Source: Synergistes jonesii (GTDB lineage Bacteria; Synergistota; Synergistia; Synergistales; Synergistaceae). Taken from it: a stretch of DNA of 64,000 nt. The stretch spans positions 124,001-188,000 of the forward strand of contig NZ_JMKI01000031.1 in the NCBI RefSeq assembly GCF_000712295.1. The letters run 5' to 3'. This document shows, piece by piece, positions 8,962-17,277 of this stretch (positions are counted from its first letter, which is position 1; each line of letters starts with the position of its first letter). A program made the position numbers and the translations under genes. The notes under the pieces are model-generated. The model saw only the letters and a program-made list of their open reading frames with translations. It searched no databases and had not been told where the DNA came from.

Positions 8962-9468
8962 ATGATCGAAATAAAAGTGAGAAGGGCATACGACGTCGAC
9001 GTCGCGAGAATCGCGGAGATCGAAAAGGGCGCCTTTCCTCCTGAGGAAGCGCTCTCCGCGGATAGGCTGCGCTGGTGCTTCCACGCCTTCCCCGAGGGCT
9101 TCGCCGTCGCCGAAGCCGCAGGAGGAGGCGCCGTCGAAGCCGGCGAGATCGTCGCCGCGATGGTCTGCCGGCCGACCGCGCTGCGGCGGATAACGGACGA
9201 GATATATGAGACGAAAGAGCTGCCCAAGGGAGACACGTTTGCGATAATGACATTCATAGTGGAGCCAGGGCTCCAGCGGCAGAAGCTCGGCGAAAGGACG
9301 ATCTCCGCGGCGCTCGAACTATTCCGGCGGAACGGAGTGAAAAATTTTTCCCTCGCCTGCAAAGATCACTTGATAAAATTTTACGGCAGGCACGGCTTCA
9401 AGCTTGCGGGCAGATCCGAGCTGAAACTCGGCGGCGCGCTCTGGTACGACATGTACCTGGGGCGGTAA
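8962..9468 (+). CDS. GNAT-family N-acetyltransferase
   Basis: 168 residues with the N-terminal VRRAYDVDVARIAEIEKGAFP and an acetyl-CoA-binding core: FIVEPGLQRQKLGERTI in place of the usual V.P..RG.G.G, then SLACKDHLIKFYGRHGFKLAG. Proteins of this shape acylate small amines (arylalkylamine-acetyltransferase-like) but the substrate cannot be told from sequence. The start at ATG 8962 follows GGAGGGGAAGAT. Confidence 0.82.
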   Translation: MIEIKVRRAYDVDVARIAEIEKGAFPPEEALSADRLRWCFHAFPEGFAVAEAAGGGAVEAGEIVAAMVCRPTALRRITDEIYETKELPKGDTFAIMTFIVEPGLQRQKLGERTISAALELFRRNGVKNFSLACKDHLIKFYGRHGFKLAGRSELKLGGALWYDMYLGR

Positions 9469-9834
9469 CCGCTGCGTGGCACTTTTCCCATGGGCTGCAA
9501 AGCGGGTTCATACGAACCCCGTTTTCAAAGTCGGGGCTATCCCGTTTGCGGGATAGATACCGACTCCGTATACTTCGTAAACTCTTCTTTTTGCGCCTTT
9601 CAATTCCTCGGGTCACAATCAACGGTGAAGTCGCAGTAGAGTTTCCCTACATCCGGCTCCAACTATACGGCATGAAAGTTTTTCTCGTGTCCGTGCATTT
9701 TGACAAACGCCCCGATGACGGCGCGGTTGCGTCAATAGTTTTTGCCCGTTTCGGCATTTTTAACAGAACATACGATACTATTTTCCGAAATCGGCAAAAA
9801 CGCTGAGGATTTATTGATAATGCGATTCATTATA
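9469..9834. other. Gene-free, AT-richer stretch with possible decayed coding sequence
   Basis: No intact gene. Read on the minus strand, pieces such as KLYCDF and FTKYTESVSIP appear in one frame but are broken by stops, so it could be a decayed gene; I do not recognise it. A small inverted repeat CTATCCCGTTTGCGGGATAG lies at 9538-9557. Base composition is lower in GC than in the neighbours. Confidence 0.35.
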
Positions 9835-9840
9835 TATAAT
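9814..9840 (+). promoter_or_regulatory. Promoter upstream of the Fic gene
   Basis: TTGATA (9814-9819), 15 bases, TATAAT (9835-9840). A transcript from here would start just after the ATG at 9841, so it would have to use a later start for any small upstream ORF. Confidence 0.45.
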
Positions 9841-10008
9841 ATGTACAAATTGGGGGCGTCAGGAGAAGCGTGGCGTTCGCCGGCGAATAAGACGCCGCTG
9901 AGGAAGACGTCGGCGCGCCGCTCGAGCCGTCCGGCCGTATCGCTTAGGGAAGCCGCGGAGCATATAAAATCCGCGGAAAATGCTTTGCGCAAGGGGGCGT
10001 TGATATGA
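9841..10008 (+). CDS. Small basic ORF overlapping the Fic start
   Basis: 55 residues, Arg/Ser-rich in the middle with a helical end (REAAEHIKSAENALRKGALI). Its TGA overlaps the ATG of the Fic gene (ATGA), which suggests translational coupling. Fic toxins often have a small inhibitor upstream, but the inhibitory motif (S/T)xxxE(G/N) is not present, so this need not be an antitoxin. The start codon is uncertain; the frame is open from further upstream. Confidence 0.4.
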   Translation: MYKLGASGEAWRSPANKTPLRKTSARRSSRPAVSLREAAEHIKSAENALRKGALI

Positions 10009-10622
10009 TTCTTGAAAACAAACTCGGCATAAATACGGCCGCGGAACTGGCGAGGGCGGAGGAGGGGATAAGCAAGCGAAAAGCCGCCGAAATGTTTGAA
10101 AGCGGATTCCTCGACACGCTCGAAGCCGGAACATTCTCCTCGCTTGCGGCGATACATAGATACCTTTTCTGCGAAATATACGGCTTCGCCGGGAAGGTCA
10201 GAGACGTCGACCTCGCAAAGGGCGGCTTTCGCTTCGCTTCCGTGCTGTACCTTGCGGCCGCGCTCGAAAGCATAGAAAAAATGCCTCAGCGGACGTTCGA
10301 AGAGATAATCGAAAAATACGTGGAGACGAACGTCGCCCACCCCTTCAGAGAGGGAAACGGGCGCAGCGCGAGGATATGGCTCAACCTGATTTTAAAGAAA
10401 GAGCTGCGTATGGTCGTCGACTGGAGCAGGGTCGACAAAGACGGTTATCTTGCCGCGATGGAGCGCAGCCCCGTCGCGGACGCGGATGTCAAAAAGCTGC
10501 TCAGGGCGGCCCTCACCGACGAAATCGACGACCGCGGCGTCTATATGAGGGGCATAGACGCGAGTTACCATTACGAAGGGTACAACGTCTACAGGACCGA
10601 AGAGCTCAAAAGCGAAAGCTGA
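10005..10622 (+). CDS. Fic-domain protein (AMP-transferase family)
   Basis: 205 residues. The active-site loop HPFREGNGRSARIWL (about residues 112-126) matches the Fic motif HxFx(D/E)GNGRxxR, so catalysis (transfer of AMP from ATP to a target hydroxyl) is plausible. The helix VRDVDLAKGGFRFA before it is also typical. The C-terminal part (RGIDASYHYEGYN) resembles that of small stand-alone Fic proteins of the cell-filamentation type. It overlaps the preceding small ORF by four bases. Confidence 0.88.
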   Translation: MILENKLGINTAAELARAEEGISKRKAAEMFESGFLDTLEAGTFSSLAAIHRYLFCEIYGFAGKVRDVDLAKGGFRFASVLYLAAALESIEKMPQRTFEEIIEKYVETNVAHPFREGNGRSARIWLNLILKKELRMVVDWSRVDKDGYLAAMERSPVADADVKKLLRAALTDEIDDRGVYMRGIDASYHYEGYNVYRTEELKSES

Positions 10623-10830
10623 GAAAAAATAGAAAAAATATTTCGCGCGGAGGCCAAAAATTCCGGCGAAATTTTTTTGCCGAATCTTTTGAAGCGAATC
10701 TGTTCCTTGACGGGACGCGGAAGGCGGGCGAAAAACCGGCCGAAGCAGGCTGCCGTGAGGCGCCGGCGCTACGGCCCCCCTTTTACGAGCCTACGGGGTT
10801 GCGCGACCGGCGCCGCTTGGCCGCGATGTT

Positions 10831-10882
10831 TTGACAAACGGCGGCGAAGCGGTTATATTATTAGTTAGCTTAGACTAACTAA
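10831..10882 (+). promoter_or_regulatory. Promoter with DtxR-like operator for the methyltransferase gene
   Basis: TTGACA (10831-10836), 17 bases, TATATT (10854-10859). Immediately downstream is a palindrome with perfect eight-base arms TTAGTTAG (10861-10868) and CTAACTAA (10875-10882), of the same type as the sites in front of FTR1. Bound repressor would cover the transcription start. Confidence 0.72.
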
Positions 10883-10913
10883 AAGAAACGCTTTTACCGA
10901 AGGGGGTAATAAG

Positions 10914-11738
10914 ATGGAGGAAAAAACGGAACGGCCGTCGCCTGACTACGGCAATTGGGTGCCCAAGCGCCTGCTCGGCCTCTGCGCGGCGGTCTTTTTT
11001 ATCTCAGCCGCGCTGCTCGCCGCCAGCTTCCTGCCGTGCGTGCGGACGTCTGCCGCGCTACGCGCGGCGCTTTGGGCATTGCGCGCCGTTTTGGCGGCGC
11101 TCTGCTGCCTTGCGGCTATTTCTTTCAAGATTCTGTACCGAGCCCACAGGGATTTTTCTTATAGCGGCGGGCGCCTGTCGGACAAAATACTTGACTACGT
11201 GGTCGAAAACCTGCGCTGGGACGGGCGCGGCAAAATCCTGGATATCGGCTGCGGCGGCGGAGCCTTAGCGGTAAAGATCGCCAAGCGCTTCCCCGAGGCG
11301 GAGGTCACTGGGCTCGACTATTGGGGCTTGAAATGGGATTATTGTAAGGAACAGTGCGAGAAAAACGCCGCTATCGAAGGAGTCGGCGAGCGGATAAAGT
11401 TTATCCGTGGAGACGCGGCCGAACTGCCCTTCAAGGACGGAGAATTCGACGCGGCGGTCAGCAACTTCGTATTCCACGAGGTTGGAAGCCAGCCTGATAA
11501 AAAGCTGCTCGTAAAAGAGGCGCTGCGCGTCGTCAAGCCGGGCGGCGGCTTTGTCTTCCACGACCTCTTTTACCGCGCCGGCACATACGGGAGCACGTCG
11601 GCGCTGGAGGCGTATCTGCTGGAGCTGGGCGCCGCCGACATCCGTATGAAAAAGACGGCCGGCGAAATCGACATGCCGGAATACCTGCGCGGCAAAATTT
11701 TCCTTGCGACCGGCGGCATGATCTACGGGACGAAGTGA
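10914..11738 (+). CDS. Membrane-anchored class I SAM-dependent methyltransferase
   Basis: 274 residues. Two predicted transmembrane helices (about 17-38 and 43-66) precede a cytoplasmic class I methyltransferase domain: motif I ILDIGCGGGALAVKIA, motif II EVTGLDYW, then RGDAAELPFKDGEFDAAVSNFVFHEV. It ends ...GGMIYGTK. Substrate unknown. The start follows AAGGGGGTAATAAG. Its promoter carries a DtxR-type palindrome, so the gene is probably switched on when iron or manganese is short, which is unusual for a methyltransferase and links it to the FTR1 operon by regulation. Confidence 0.85.
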   Translation: MEEKTERPSPDYGNWVPKRLLGLCAAVFFISAALLAASFLPCVRTSAALRAALWALRAVLAALCCLAAISFKILYRAHRDFSYSGGRLSDKILDYVVENLRWDGRGKILDIGCGGGALAVKIAKRFPEAEVTGLDYWGLKWDYCKEQCEKNAAIEGVGERIKFIRGDAAELPFKDGEFDAAVSNFVFHEVGSQPDKKLLVKEALRVVKPGGGFVFHDLFYRAGTYGSTSALEAYLLELGAADIRMKKTAGEIDMPEYLRGKIFLATGGMIYGTK

Positions 11739-11833
11739 CCGGCGAAAGGCGGTGGTATAAAACGGCGCAATGCCGCGAAGCGGATGCCGGCCGGGCGGAA
11801 GAGCGTGCCCGCAAAGGATATATAAAAAGGGTA

Positions 11834-12493
11834 TCAATTCCAATGCGCAGGTTTGGAATACGGCGTGTCTCCTACGGTAAAAGGATCGCTGAACCGGGCG
11901 TCAGATAAGGCTTTCTGCTTTATTCTGATGTATTTGAAGCTATGTTCCTTGCAGAAATCCATAAGCGTTTTTGCTTGGGCGTTTATCGGCAGAACGACCC
12001 GTATTCTCAGAGACGGGGATATTTCCCTTGCGGTTTCAAGAGCGGGGCGCAGGTCGTTATCTCCGGAGAGAAGATAGATCGATTCATACGTCTGCATGGC
12101 TGCGGCCTTGACTATGTTGACGGCGATATTGACGTCGGTCATTTTTTCTTCGTGAGATGTAAATTTCTTCTTACAGAATTCTTCGCGCCCGCTGCGGCAG
12201 GGCTTGTTGCATTTGACCATGCTGGTACGGTCTTTTTTAAGGAATTTTCCTAAAACGACCTTGCAGCCGACGCTTTCATTCATGAGGACATAAACCTGGT
12301 GCCTCTTCTTGCGGTCGGGGTTCCAATCCGTATAGGCCGTGAAGTAGTAAACGTCGGCAAGTTCTTCATTTGGAAGGAGGATGAGTTTTGAAAAACGCCA
12401 CAGATCGAGCCATTTATATTTGCGAAAGTCTTTTCTTGTGTCAAGCGAATGATAAAGGTTGAAGCCGTCGATGAAAAAGGCCGCTTTTCTCAA
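11834..12493 (-). CDS. NYN-domain protein (PIN-like nuclease family)
   Basis: 219 residues. The N-terminus MRKAAFFIDGFNLYHSL and the later LLSGDNDLRPALE are the two acidic motifs of NYN (LabA/DUF88-like) PIN-fold domains, which act as metal-dependent RNases in several systems. A Cys cluster (KCNKPCRSGREEFCKKK, about residues 94-110) may bind a metal. It stands alone, convergent with the methyltransferase gene. Confidence 0.8.
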   Translation of the reverse strand: MRKAAFFIDGFNLYHSLDTRKDFRKYKWLDLWRFSKLILLPNEELADVYYFTAYTDWNPDRKKRHQVYVLMNESVGCKVVLGKFLKKDRTSMVKCNKPCRSGREEFCKKKFTSHEEKMTDVNIAVNIVKAAAMQTYESIYLLSGDNDLRPALETAREISPSLRIRVVLPINAQAKTLMDFCKEHSFKYIRIKQKALSDARFSDPFTVGDTPYSKPAHWN

Positions 12494-13012
12494 AGGAAAT
12501 CACTCCTAAAAAAAGACCCCGCGTCCGCACTCCAATTCGAAGCCGAGACCGACCGGGGGGCTGTGGGCTATTCGCCACAGGGCTTATTGTATGGATAAAT
12601 ATATCATGGATACTGGTATAAAACAATATTTTTAGTGTTTATTCATAATTTTCAGTAAATAAAGACTGACATAGACTGACATCGCAAAAAGAGTTCCTCA
12701 GAATTAAAGAAGGTACGCTGCCAAAATGGTGTTAAAAGACGTCGCTCTGTGTTCCAATGTGCTCGAAGAATATTATCCTGTTTCGATTTTGTAAACCAGA
12801 ATCCAGCCGGGGGCGATATGACATCCCCCCTTCCTCGCTTCGATATCGCGACGCCTTTTCCGGGCGGACTTCGACTCTTTGTTGAATTGGCTGGAGATCG
12901 AACGTCAAAAGCGCGCGTAACGGCGGTCGACGGAAAGACGATACACGGCGTCGGCGAATAAGTAGAAACAGAGCGATGGAAACCCGTTTGGTTTTTCCCG
13001 TCAAAAAAATGA
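12494..13012. other. Gene-free region between the NYN gene and the cobalamin riboswitch
   Basis: About 520 bases. A short hairpin CTGTGG/CCACAG lies at about 12559-12580. Small open frames here have no ribosome site or recognisable sequence and I reject them. Nothing else is seen. Confidence 0.5.
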
Positions 13013-13013
13013 T

Positions 13014-13042
13014 TTGACAAAGCCGTCGGCAGGTGGTAGTTT
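13014..13042 (+). promoter_or_regulatory. Promoter of the cobalamin-riboswitch transcript
   Basis: TTGACA (13014-13019), 17 bases, TAGTTT (13037-13042). The transcript would begin around 13049, just before the riboswitch. Confidence 0.65.
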
Positions 13043-13049
13043 AGCATTG

Positions 13050-13357
13050 ATGTGTAATATAGCATCTTAATAAAGACATATCCGCGGAGTTAGGGAATCC
13101 GGTGAGAAGCCGGAACGGCCCCTGCCACCGTAATCGGCAAGCGGAGAGCGCGTACGTCGCCTCCGCAGACCGAGCCGCATTCAGCCACTGTCGAAAGATG
13201 GGAAGGCGCGGCCCGGGGAACCGAGAGTCGGGAAACCTGCCGCGCGATATACGGGCTTCAAGCGCGCAGAGGGCGCAGACAGCGGCTGACCGGCGAATAA
13301 AGACTGTGTAATTCTACGCGGGAGACGGCGTTTGCACCTCTCCCGCGTAATTTTTAT
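13050..13357 (+). ncRNA. Cobalamin riboswitch with terminator
   Basis: The conserved core AGGGAATCCGGTGAGAAGCC (from 13092), then CGGCCCCTGCCACCGTAA, is the cobalamin (B12) riboswitch signature, and GCCACTGTCGAAAGATGGGAAGGC further down matches the conserved P6-side segment. The expression platform is a ten-base-pair stem ACGCGGGAGA/TCTCCCGCGT (13316-13325 with 13339-13348) followed by AATTTTTAT, an intrinsic terminator. B12 binding should stop transcription before the BtuB-like receptor gene that begins at 13377. Confidence 0.92.
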
Positions 13358-13376
13358 ATGTTCGGAGGTCGTCGCT

Positions 13377-15386
13377 TTGCAGAAGAAAATGTATCTCGTA
13401 CTTTTGCTCCTTTTATCGTTCGCCCCGCTAACGGCGCCGCCGCCCCGCATATGCGCCGCGGAGGAGCCGGTGCGGCTGCCAGAGGAGCGGGTCACGGCGG
13501 ACTCCGAAGAAGAGGACAAGCTGCTCCTCTCGCCCGGCACCGTCTCCGTCATCAAGCCCCAGGAGATGAAGGGGGAGCAGAAAAACCTTCCCGAACTTCT
13601 CAAGCAGGTCCCGGGGCTGCACGTGATAGAGCTCAAGGGGCGCGGCGCCTATACTACCGTCTCCGTGCGCGGCAGCACGCCGTCGCAGGTGGCCGTATAC
13701 GTCGACGGCGTACTGATGAACCTGGGCAGCGAGGCGGCCGTCGACCTCTCCACGATCCCCGTGGAAAACGTCGAGCGTATCGAAGTCTACCGCGGCTACA
13801 TCCCGGCGCGCTTCGGCGGCGCGTCGATGGGCGGCGTAATCAACATCATAACGAAAAAGCCCGACGACAGGGGCGGCGGCACGCTGCTTGCAGGCGGCGG
13901 CTCCTACGGCCGCTTTCTCGCAAACGCCGCCTACAGCACGAAATTGGGGGACGGCGCGCTCTTCGTCGGCGTAACGCGCGACCAGGCGAGGGGAGACTTC
14001 ACATACCTCAACACCCGTAACGAATACGACCAGAACGACGACTACGAGGTCAAACGCAAAAACAACTCCTACCAGAACAGCGACGCGCTCGTCAAATGGC
14101 AGAACGAAAACTGGACCATAGAAGGTGCGTGGAAGCGCAACGACCGCGACCTGCCTCTGCCGGTGATGGGCATAGAGAGCGACAGATACTGGGAGCCGAC
14201 CGCCGTGCAGGTCACAGACCAGTGGAACTTTGCGGCGACGCACCGCCGCAAGATAGGAGAGCTCGACCTCGGCGTCCGCCTCGAATACCTGCGTCAGGAG
14301 AAAAAATACGACGACCCTAAAGACGGCGACAACCAGTTCGGACTGCCCGGCTCGTCGTATAAACACAACAGATACGAGACTGACCGCTACGGCGTCGCGA
14401 TAGACGGCTCCCTGCCGGCGGGGGACAGCCACCTCTTGGAATTCCTCTGGAACTGGTACGACGAAACGCTCCGCACCAAGGGCGACGTCATAAACTACTT
14501 CGCCGGAATTGAAAAACATACGCGCTACGCCTGGAACGGGCAGGTACAGGACACGATAAGCATAGGCGCCAAAGATAAATTCTGGCTCACGCCGATAATA
14601 CGCTGGAACCACGCCGACGGCCGCACCGAATTTTCCGGCGGGGCGGCGCTCAACTACAAATTCGACGAACATTGGAGCGCGAAAGTTACATACGGCGGCT
14701 ACAACCGCGCGCCCAACATGTACGAACTCTACGGCGACGGCGCCTTCGTCATACCTAATCCGCGGCTCGACTGGGAGGAGGGGACGCAGTGGGACGCCGG
14801 CGTCACCTGGAAGGGAGACCTGTTCAAAGGCAGAAGCGAAGTCACCCTCACATATTTTGGCAGCCATGTGGACAACCTGATAGAATACTTCGTCGTCAAT
14901 CCGCGCTACGCACGCTATGAGAACGTGGGCAAAGCGCACATCAAGGGCCTTGAGCTGGAAGGCTCGATAAAATGGGACGACTGGGAAGTCTACGGCTCCG
15001 CCACCTGGATGGACGCGGTGAACAAAACTCCCGGAGCCTACGACGGCATGAGGATCCCCAACCGCCCCGAATACGAGGGCTTCCTGCGCGTCGCACGCAA
15101 CAACCTGCTGAAAAACAAGCGGCTCTCGGCCTTCGCCGAGGCGCGCTACATCGGCAACAACTTCTATGACCGCAACCAGGAGGTCAAACAAGACGACCTG
15201 CTCACCTTCGGCGTAGGCCTGTGCTACAGCATAAAAGACGACCTCAAACTCGTCGTCGGCGTGGACGACATATTCGACAAGGGGCCGGACGTCCTCTTCC
15301 TCGCCGAGGGCTACGGGCCGGACCGTACAATGTGGTACCCGCTGCAGGGGCGCACCTTCTACGCGTCGCTGATATGGACGTTTTAA
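13377..15386 (+). CDS. btuB: TonB-dependent receptor, BtuB-like (cobalamin/corrinoid uptake)
   Basis: 669 residues from a TTG start at 13377, eight bases after GGAGG (13364-13368); an ATG at 13389 is too far away. A signal peptide (ends ICAAEE) is followed by the plug domain (ERVTADS, then LPELLKQVPGLHVIELKGRGAYTTVSVRGS, VYVDG, ENVERIEVYRG, GGVINIITKK) and a 22-strand-type barrel ending in aromatic LIWTF. The size and the cobalamin riboswitch directly upstream argue for a corrinoid receptor of the outer membrane. No btuFCD genes lie in the window. The next gene, a Synerg-CTERM protein, begins 18 bases downstream and may share the transcript. Confidence 0.88.
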   Translation: MQKKMYLVLLLLLSFAPLTAPPPRICAAEEPVRLPEERVTADSEEEDKLLLSPGTVSVIKPQEMKGEQKNLPELLKQVPGLHVIELKGRGAYTTVSVRGSTPSQVAVYVDGVLMNLGSEAAVDLSTIPVENVERIEVYRGYIPARFGGASMGGVINIITKKPDDRGGGTLLAGGGSYGRFLANAAYSTKLGDGALFVGVTRDQARGDFTYLNTRNEYDQNDDYEVKRKNNSYQNSDALVKWQNENWTIEGAWKRNDRDLPLPVMGIESDRYWEPTAVQVTDQWNFAATHRRKIGELDLGVRLEYLRQEKKYDDPKDGDNQFGLPGSSYKHNRYETDRYGVAIDGSLPAGDSHLLEFLWNWYDETLRTKGDVINYFAGIEKHTRYAWNGQVQDTISIGAKDKFWLTPIIRWNHADGRTEFSGGAALNYKFDEHWSAKVTYGGYNRAPNMYELYGDGAFVIPNPRLDWEEGTQWDAGVTWKGDLFKGRSEVTLTYFGSHVDNLIEYFVVNPRYARYENVGKAHIKGLELEGSIKWDDWEVYGSATWMDAVNKTPGAYDGMRIPNRPEYEGFLRVARNNLLKNKRLSAFAEARYIGNNFYDRNQEVKQDDLLTFGVGLCYSIKDDLKLVVGVDDIFDKGPDVLFLAEGYGPDRTMWYPLQGRTFYASLIWTF

Positions 15387-15404
15387 AGAAAGGGGCAAAG
15401 GAAA

Positions 15405-17174
15405 ATGAAAACCCGCGCACAGAAATTTAAGATACTCTTATCGGCGCTGCTCGTAATTCTGCTCGCGGCGGCGGGCGCCTCCGCCGACCTGCTCTTCACG
15501 CGCCAGACCACCTACAGCGACCCGGTCTCGCTCGGCATCATCACGGGCTCGCAAGCCCCCTTCTCGCCGCTGCAGTCCAACATGGGCGGCAACCAGGGCA
15601 ACGGCATCCGGCCATTCCTCGACGCGGAGGGCAGACTGCGCGTAGCGCTCACATTCTACACAGGCGTCGGTGGCTCCACGCCGGACGTGGTAGACGTCTT
15701 CGACCCGGGGCCGAGAAGCGCTTGGACCGTCCCCTCCAACTGGAACAGGCCGCTCAAACAGTTCACCTGCTCGGTGAAAAACATCCGCGCGATGGCCACG
15801 ATAGGCAACTACCTCTACGCGACCGGCTACGACAAGGCCGTCATCTCGCGCGTCGTGATGACGAACGACGCCTACGCGGAAAACAAAGTATGGGCGCACC
15901 CTGAAATAAGAGGCAAACACGGCGAGGGGCTCTTCTCCTACAACGGATATCTCTACGCGATAATAACGGACACCGCCGGCGACCCGATGCAGCCCAGCGT
16001 CGCCTATGGGCCGAACCAGATATGGAAATTCGACAAAGACCTCAACGTGATAGCCAGCGCCGACATGACAGGGCGCAACATGGACGGGCAGAACGACGGC
16101 GTCTATACGCGCGTCGGCAGTAAGCTCTACGTCTGCAGCTTCGGCGGCTACCAGGTCACTGACGGCGGCTACAATGAAAAAACGACGATCGAGGTCTGCG
16201 ACCTGGAGACGCTTGAGTCGACTCTGCTTGCGCGCGGAGAAGAGACCCACGCACGCTTTCCTGAATGGTACTACATGTTCAGCGGGCTTGCTTTCATAAA
16301 CGGGCGCGTATTCCTGCACGGCACCACCTGGACGGCGCCGGAGGGAGTGCAGGGCAGCCACCAGATGGTCGTCTACGAGACGACGGAAGAAAAGCTCGCC
16401 GCCGGCGACATCGGCACGCGTATAGGCAGCTTTGCCGGCAGCTATGGCATCCAGATGGGCTTCAACTACGACCCGGATACCGGCTATCTCTGGGCGCGCG
16501 CCGGAGACGGCCTCGCGCGCTACGACGGCGGCAGCAGCTGGACCTTATTCAGCGCCGCCGACCTCAAGGGGACGCTCTCTGCGGCAGCGCCGCTTTCGGC
16601 AGTCTCCTCTTCCGGCGGCGGCACGATTATACCCGCTTCCGTCCCCGTGGAGCTCCCGGACGTCTCGGTAAGCGGCGCCGAGATGACCGTCACCGCGGTC
16701 AACGCCGACGCGCCGGAGCCCATAGCACGTGCAGTGAACGACGGCAGCTATCCTTCTATCGTGCAAAACGGCGCGTCGTTTGCCTCTCTCAAGCCGCTGA
16801 ACACCATCTCGGCGTCGATGGACGGCTCCGCTGCGGCGGCGGCCTTCACGATAAAGAACTTCGACTACGAACCGGCGGCGGGCGCGTCGCTCTGGGCGAT
16901 GGCGCGCAAAAAAGCGGGGCTTGGCGGCGGCTACGACACATTCCCCGCGAGCCTGAAAGACAAAACTCTCAGCTTTGAGATAACAGAGCCGGGCCTCTAC
17001 TTCGCGCCGGAAAACGTCGTAGTCATAGCGGAGAGCACGCCTGTAGAGATACCGGCGCCGGAAAAGCCCTGGGAGGGCGACGGAGCAGGCACCGGCGGCT
17101 GCAACTCGGGCGTTGGCGCGATGGCGCTTGCGCTGCCGGCCTTGCTGGCCGCAGCGCAGCGGAAAAGGCGCTGA
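15405..17174 (+). CDS. Synerg-CTERM surface protein with propeller-like repeats
   Basis: 589 residues: signal peptide (cleaved near ASA), a region of about 370 residues with recurring blades such as MATIGNYLYATGYDKAV, GLFSYNGYLYAIITD, YTRVGSKLYVCSFGGYQ and LAFINGRVFLHGTTW that suggests a beta-propeller, a Ser/Gly linker, a second beta-rich domain (SVSGAEMTVTAVN...), and a tail GGCNSGVGAMALALPALLAAAQRKRR type. That tail is a Synerg-CTERM sorting signal: Gly-Cys-Asn motif, hydrophobic helix, basic end. It lies 18 bases after the BtuB-like gene, so it could be an outer-surface lipoprotein-like partner in corrinoid capture; that role is inference. Confidence 0.8.
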   Translation: MKTRAQKFKILLSALLVILLAAAGASADLLFTRQTTYSDPVSLGIITGSQAPFSPLQSNMGGNQGNGIRPFLDAEGRLRVALTFYTGVGGSTPDVVDVFDPGPRSAWTVPSNWNRPLKQFTCSVKNIRAMATIGNYLYATGYDKAVISRVVMTNDAYAENKVWAHPEIRGKHGEGLFSYNGYLYAIITDTAGDPMQPSVAYGPNQIWKFDKDLNVIASADMTGRNMDGQNDGVYTRVGSKLYVCSFGGYQVTDGGYNEKTTIEVCDLETLESTLLARGEETHARFPEWYYMFSGLAFINGRVFLHGTTWTAPEGVQGSHQMVVYETTEEKLAAGDIGTRIGSFAGSYGIQMGFNYDPDTGYLWARAGDGLARYDGGSSWTLFSAADLKGTLSAAAPLSAVSSSGGGTIIPASVPVELPDVSVSGAEMTVTAVNADAPEPIARAVNDGSYPSIVQNGASFASLKPLNTISASMDGSAAAAAFTIKNFDYEPAAGASLWAMARKKAGLGGGYDTFPASLKDKTLSFEITEPGLYFAPENVVVIAESTPVEIPAPEKPWEGDGAGTGGCNSGVGAMALALPALLAAAQRKRR

Positions 17175-17277
17175 AAGGGGGGCTGGGGCGTAAAAAATAC
17201 TGCGCGTGAAATGCGCGAAACTCGGAAATTGGGACAAAAAATCAGCGTAACAAAACAGATTTGGGAGGAATCTTGAT

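Noticed and set aside
12749-12961. 70-codon plus-strand ORF before the riboswitch
   Set aside because: No ribosome site, no recognisable sequence.
13428-15398. 656-codon open frame antisense to the BtuB-like gene
   Set aside because: Val/Arg/Ala-rich shadow with no domain; the plus strand encodes a clear TonB receptor.
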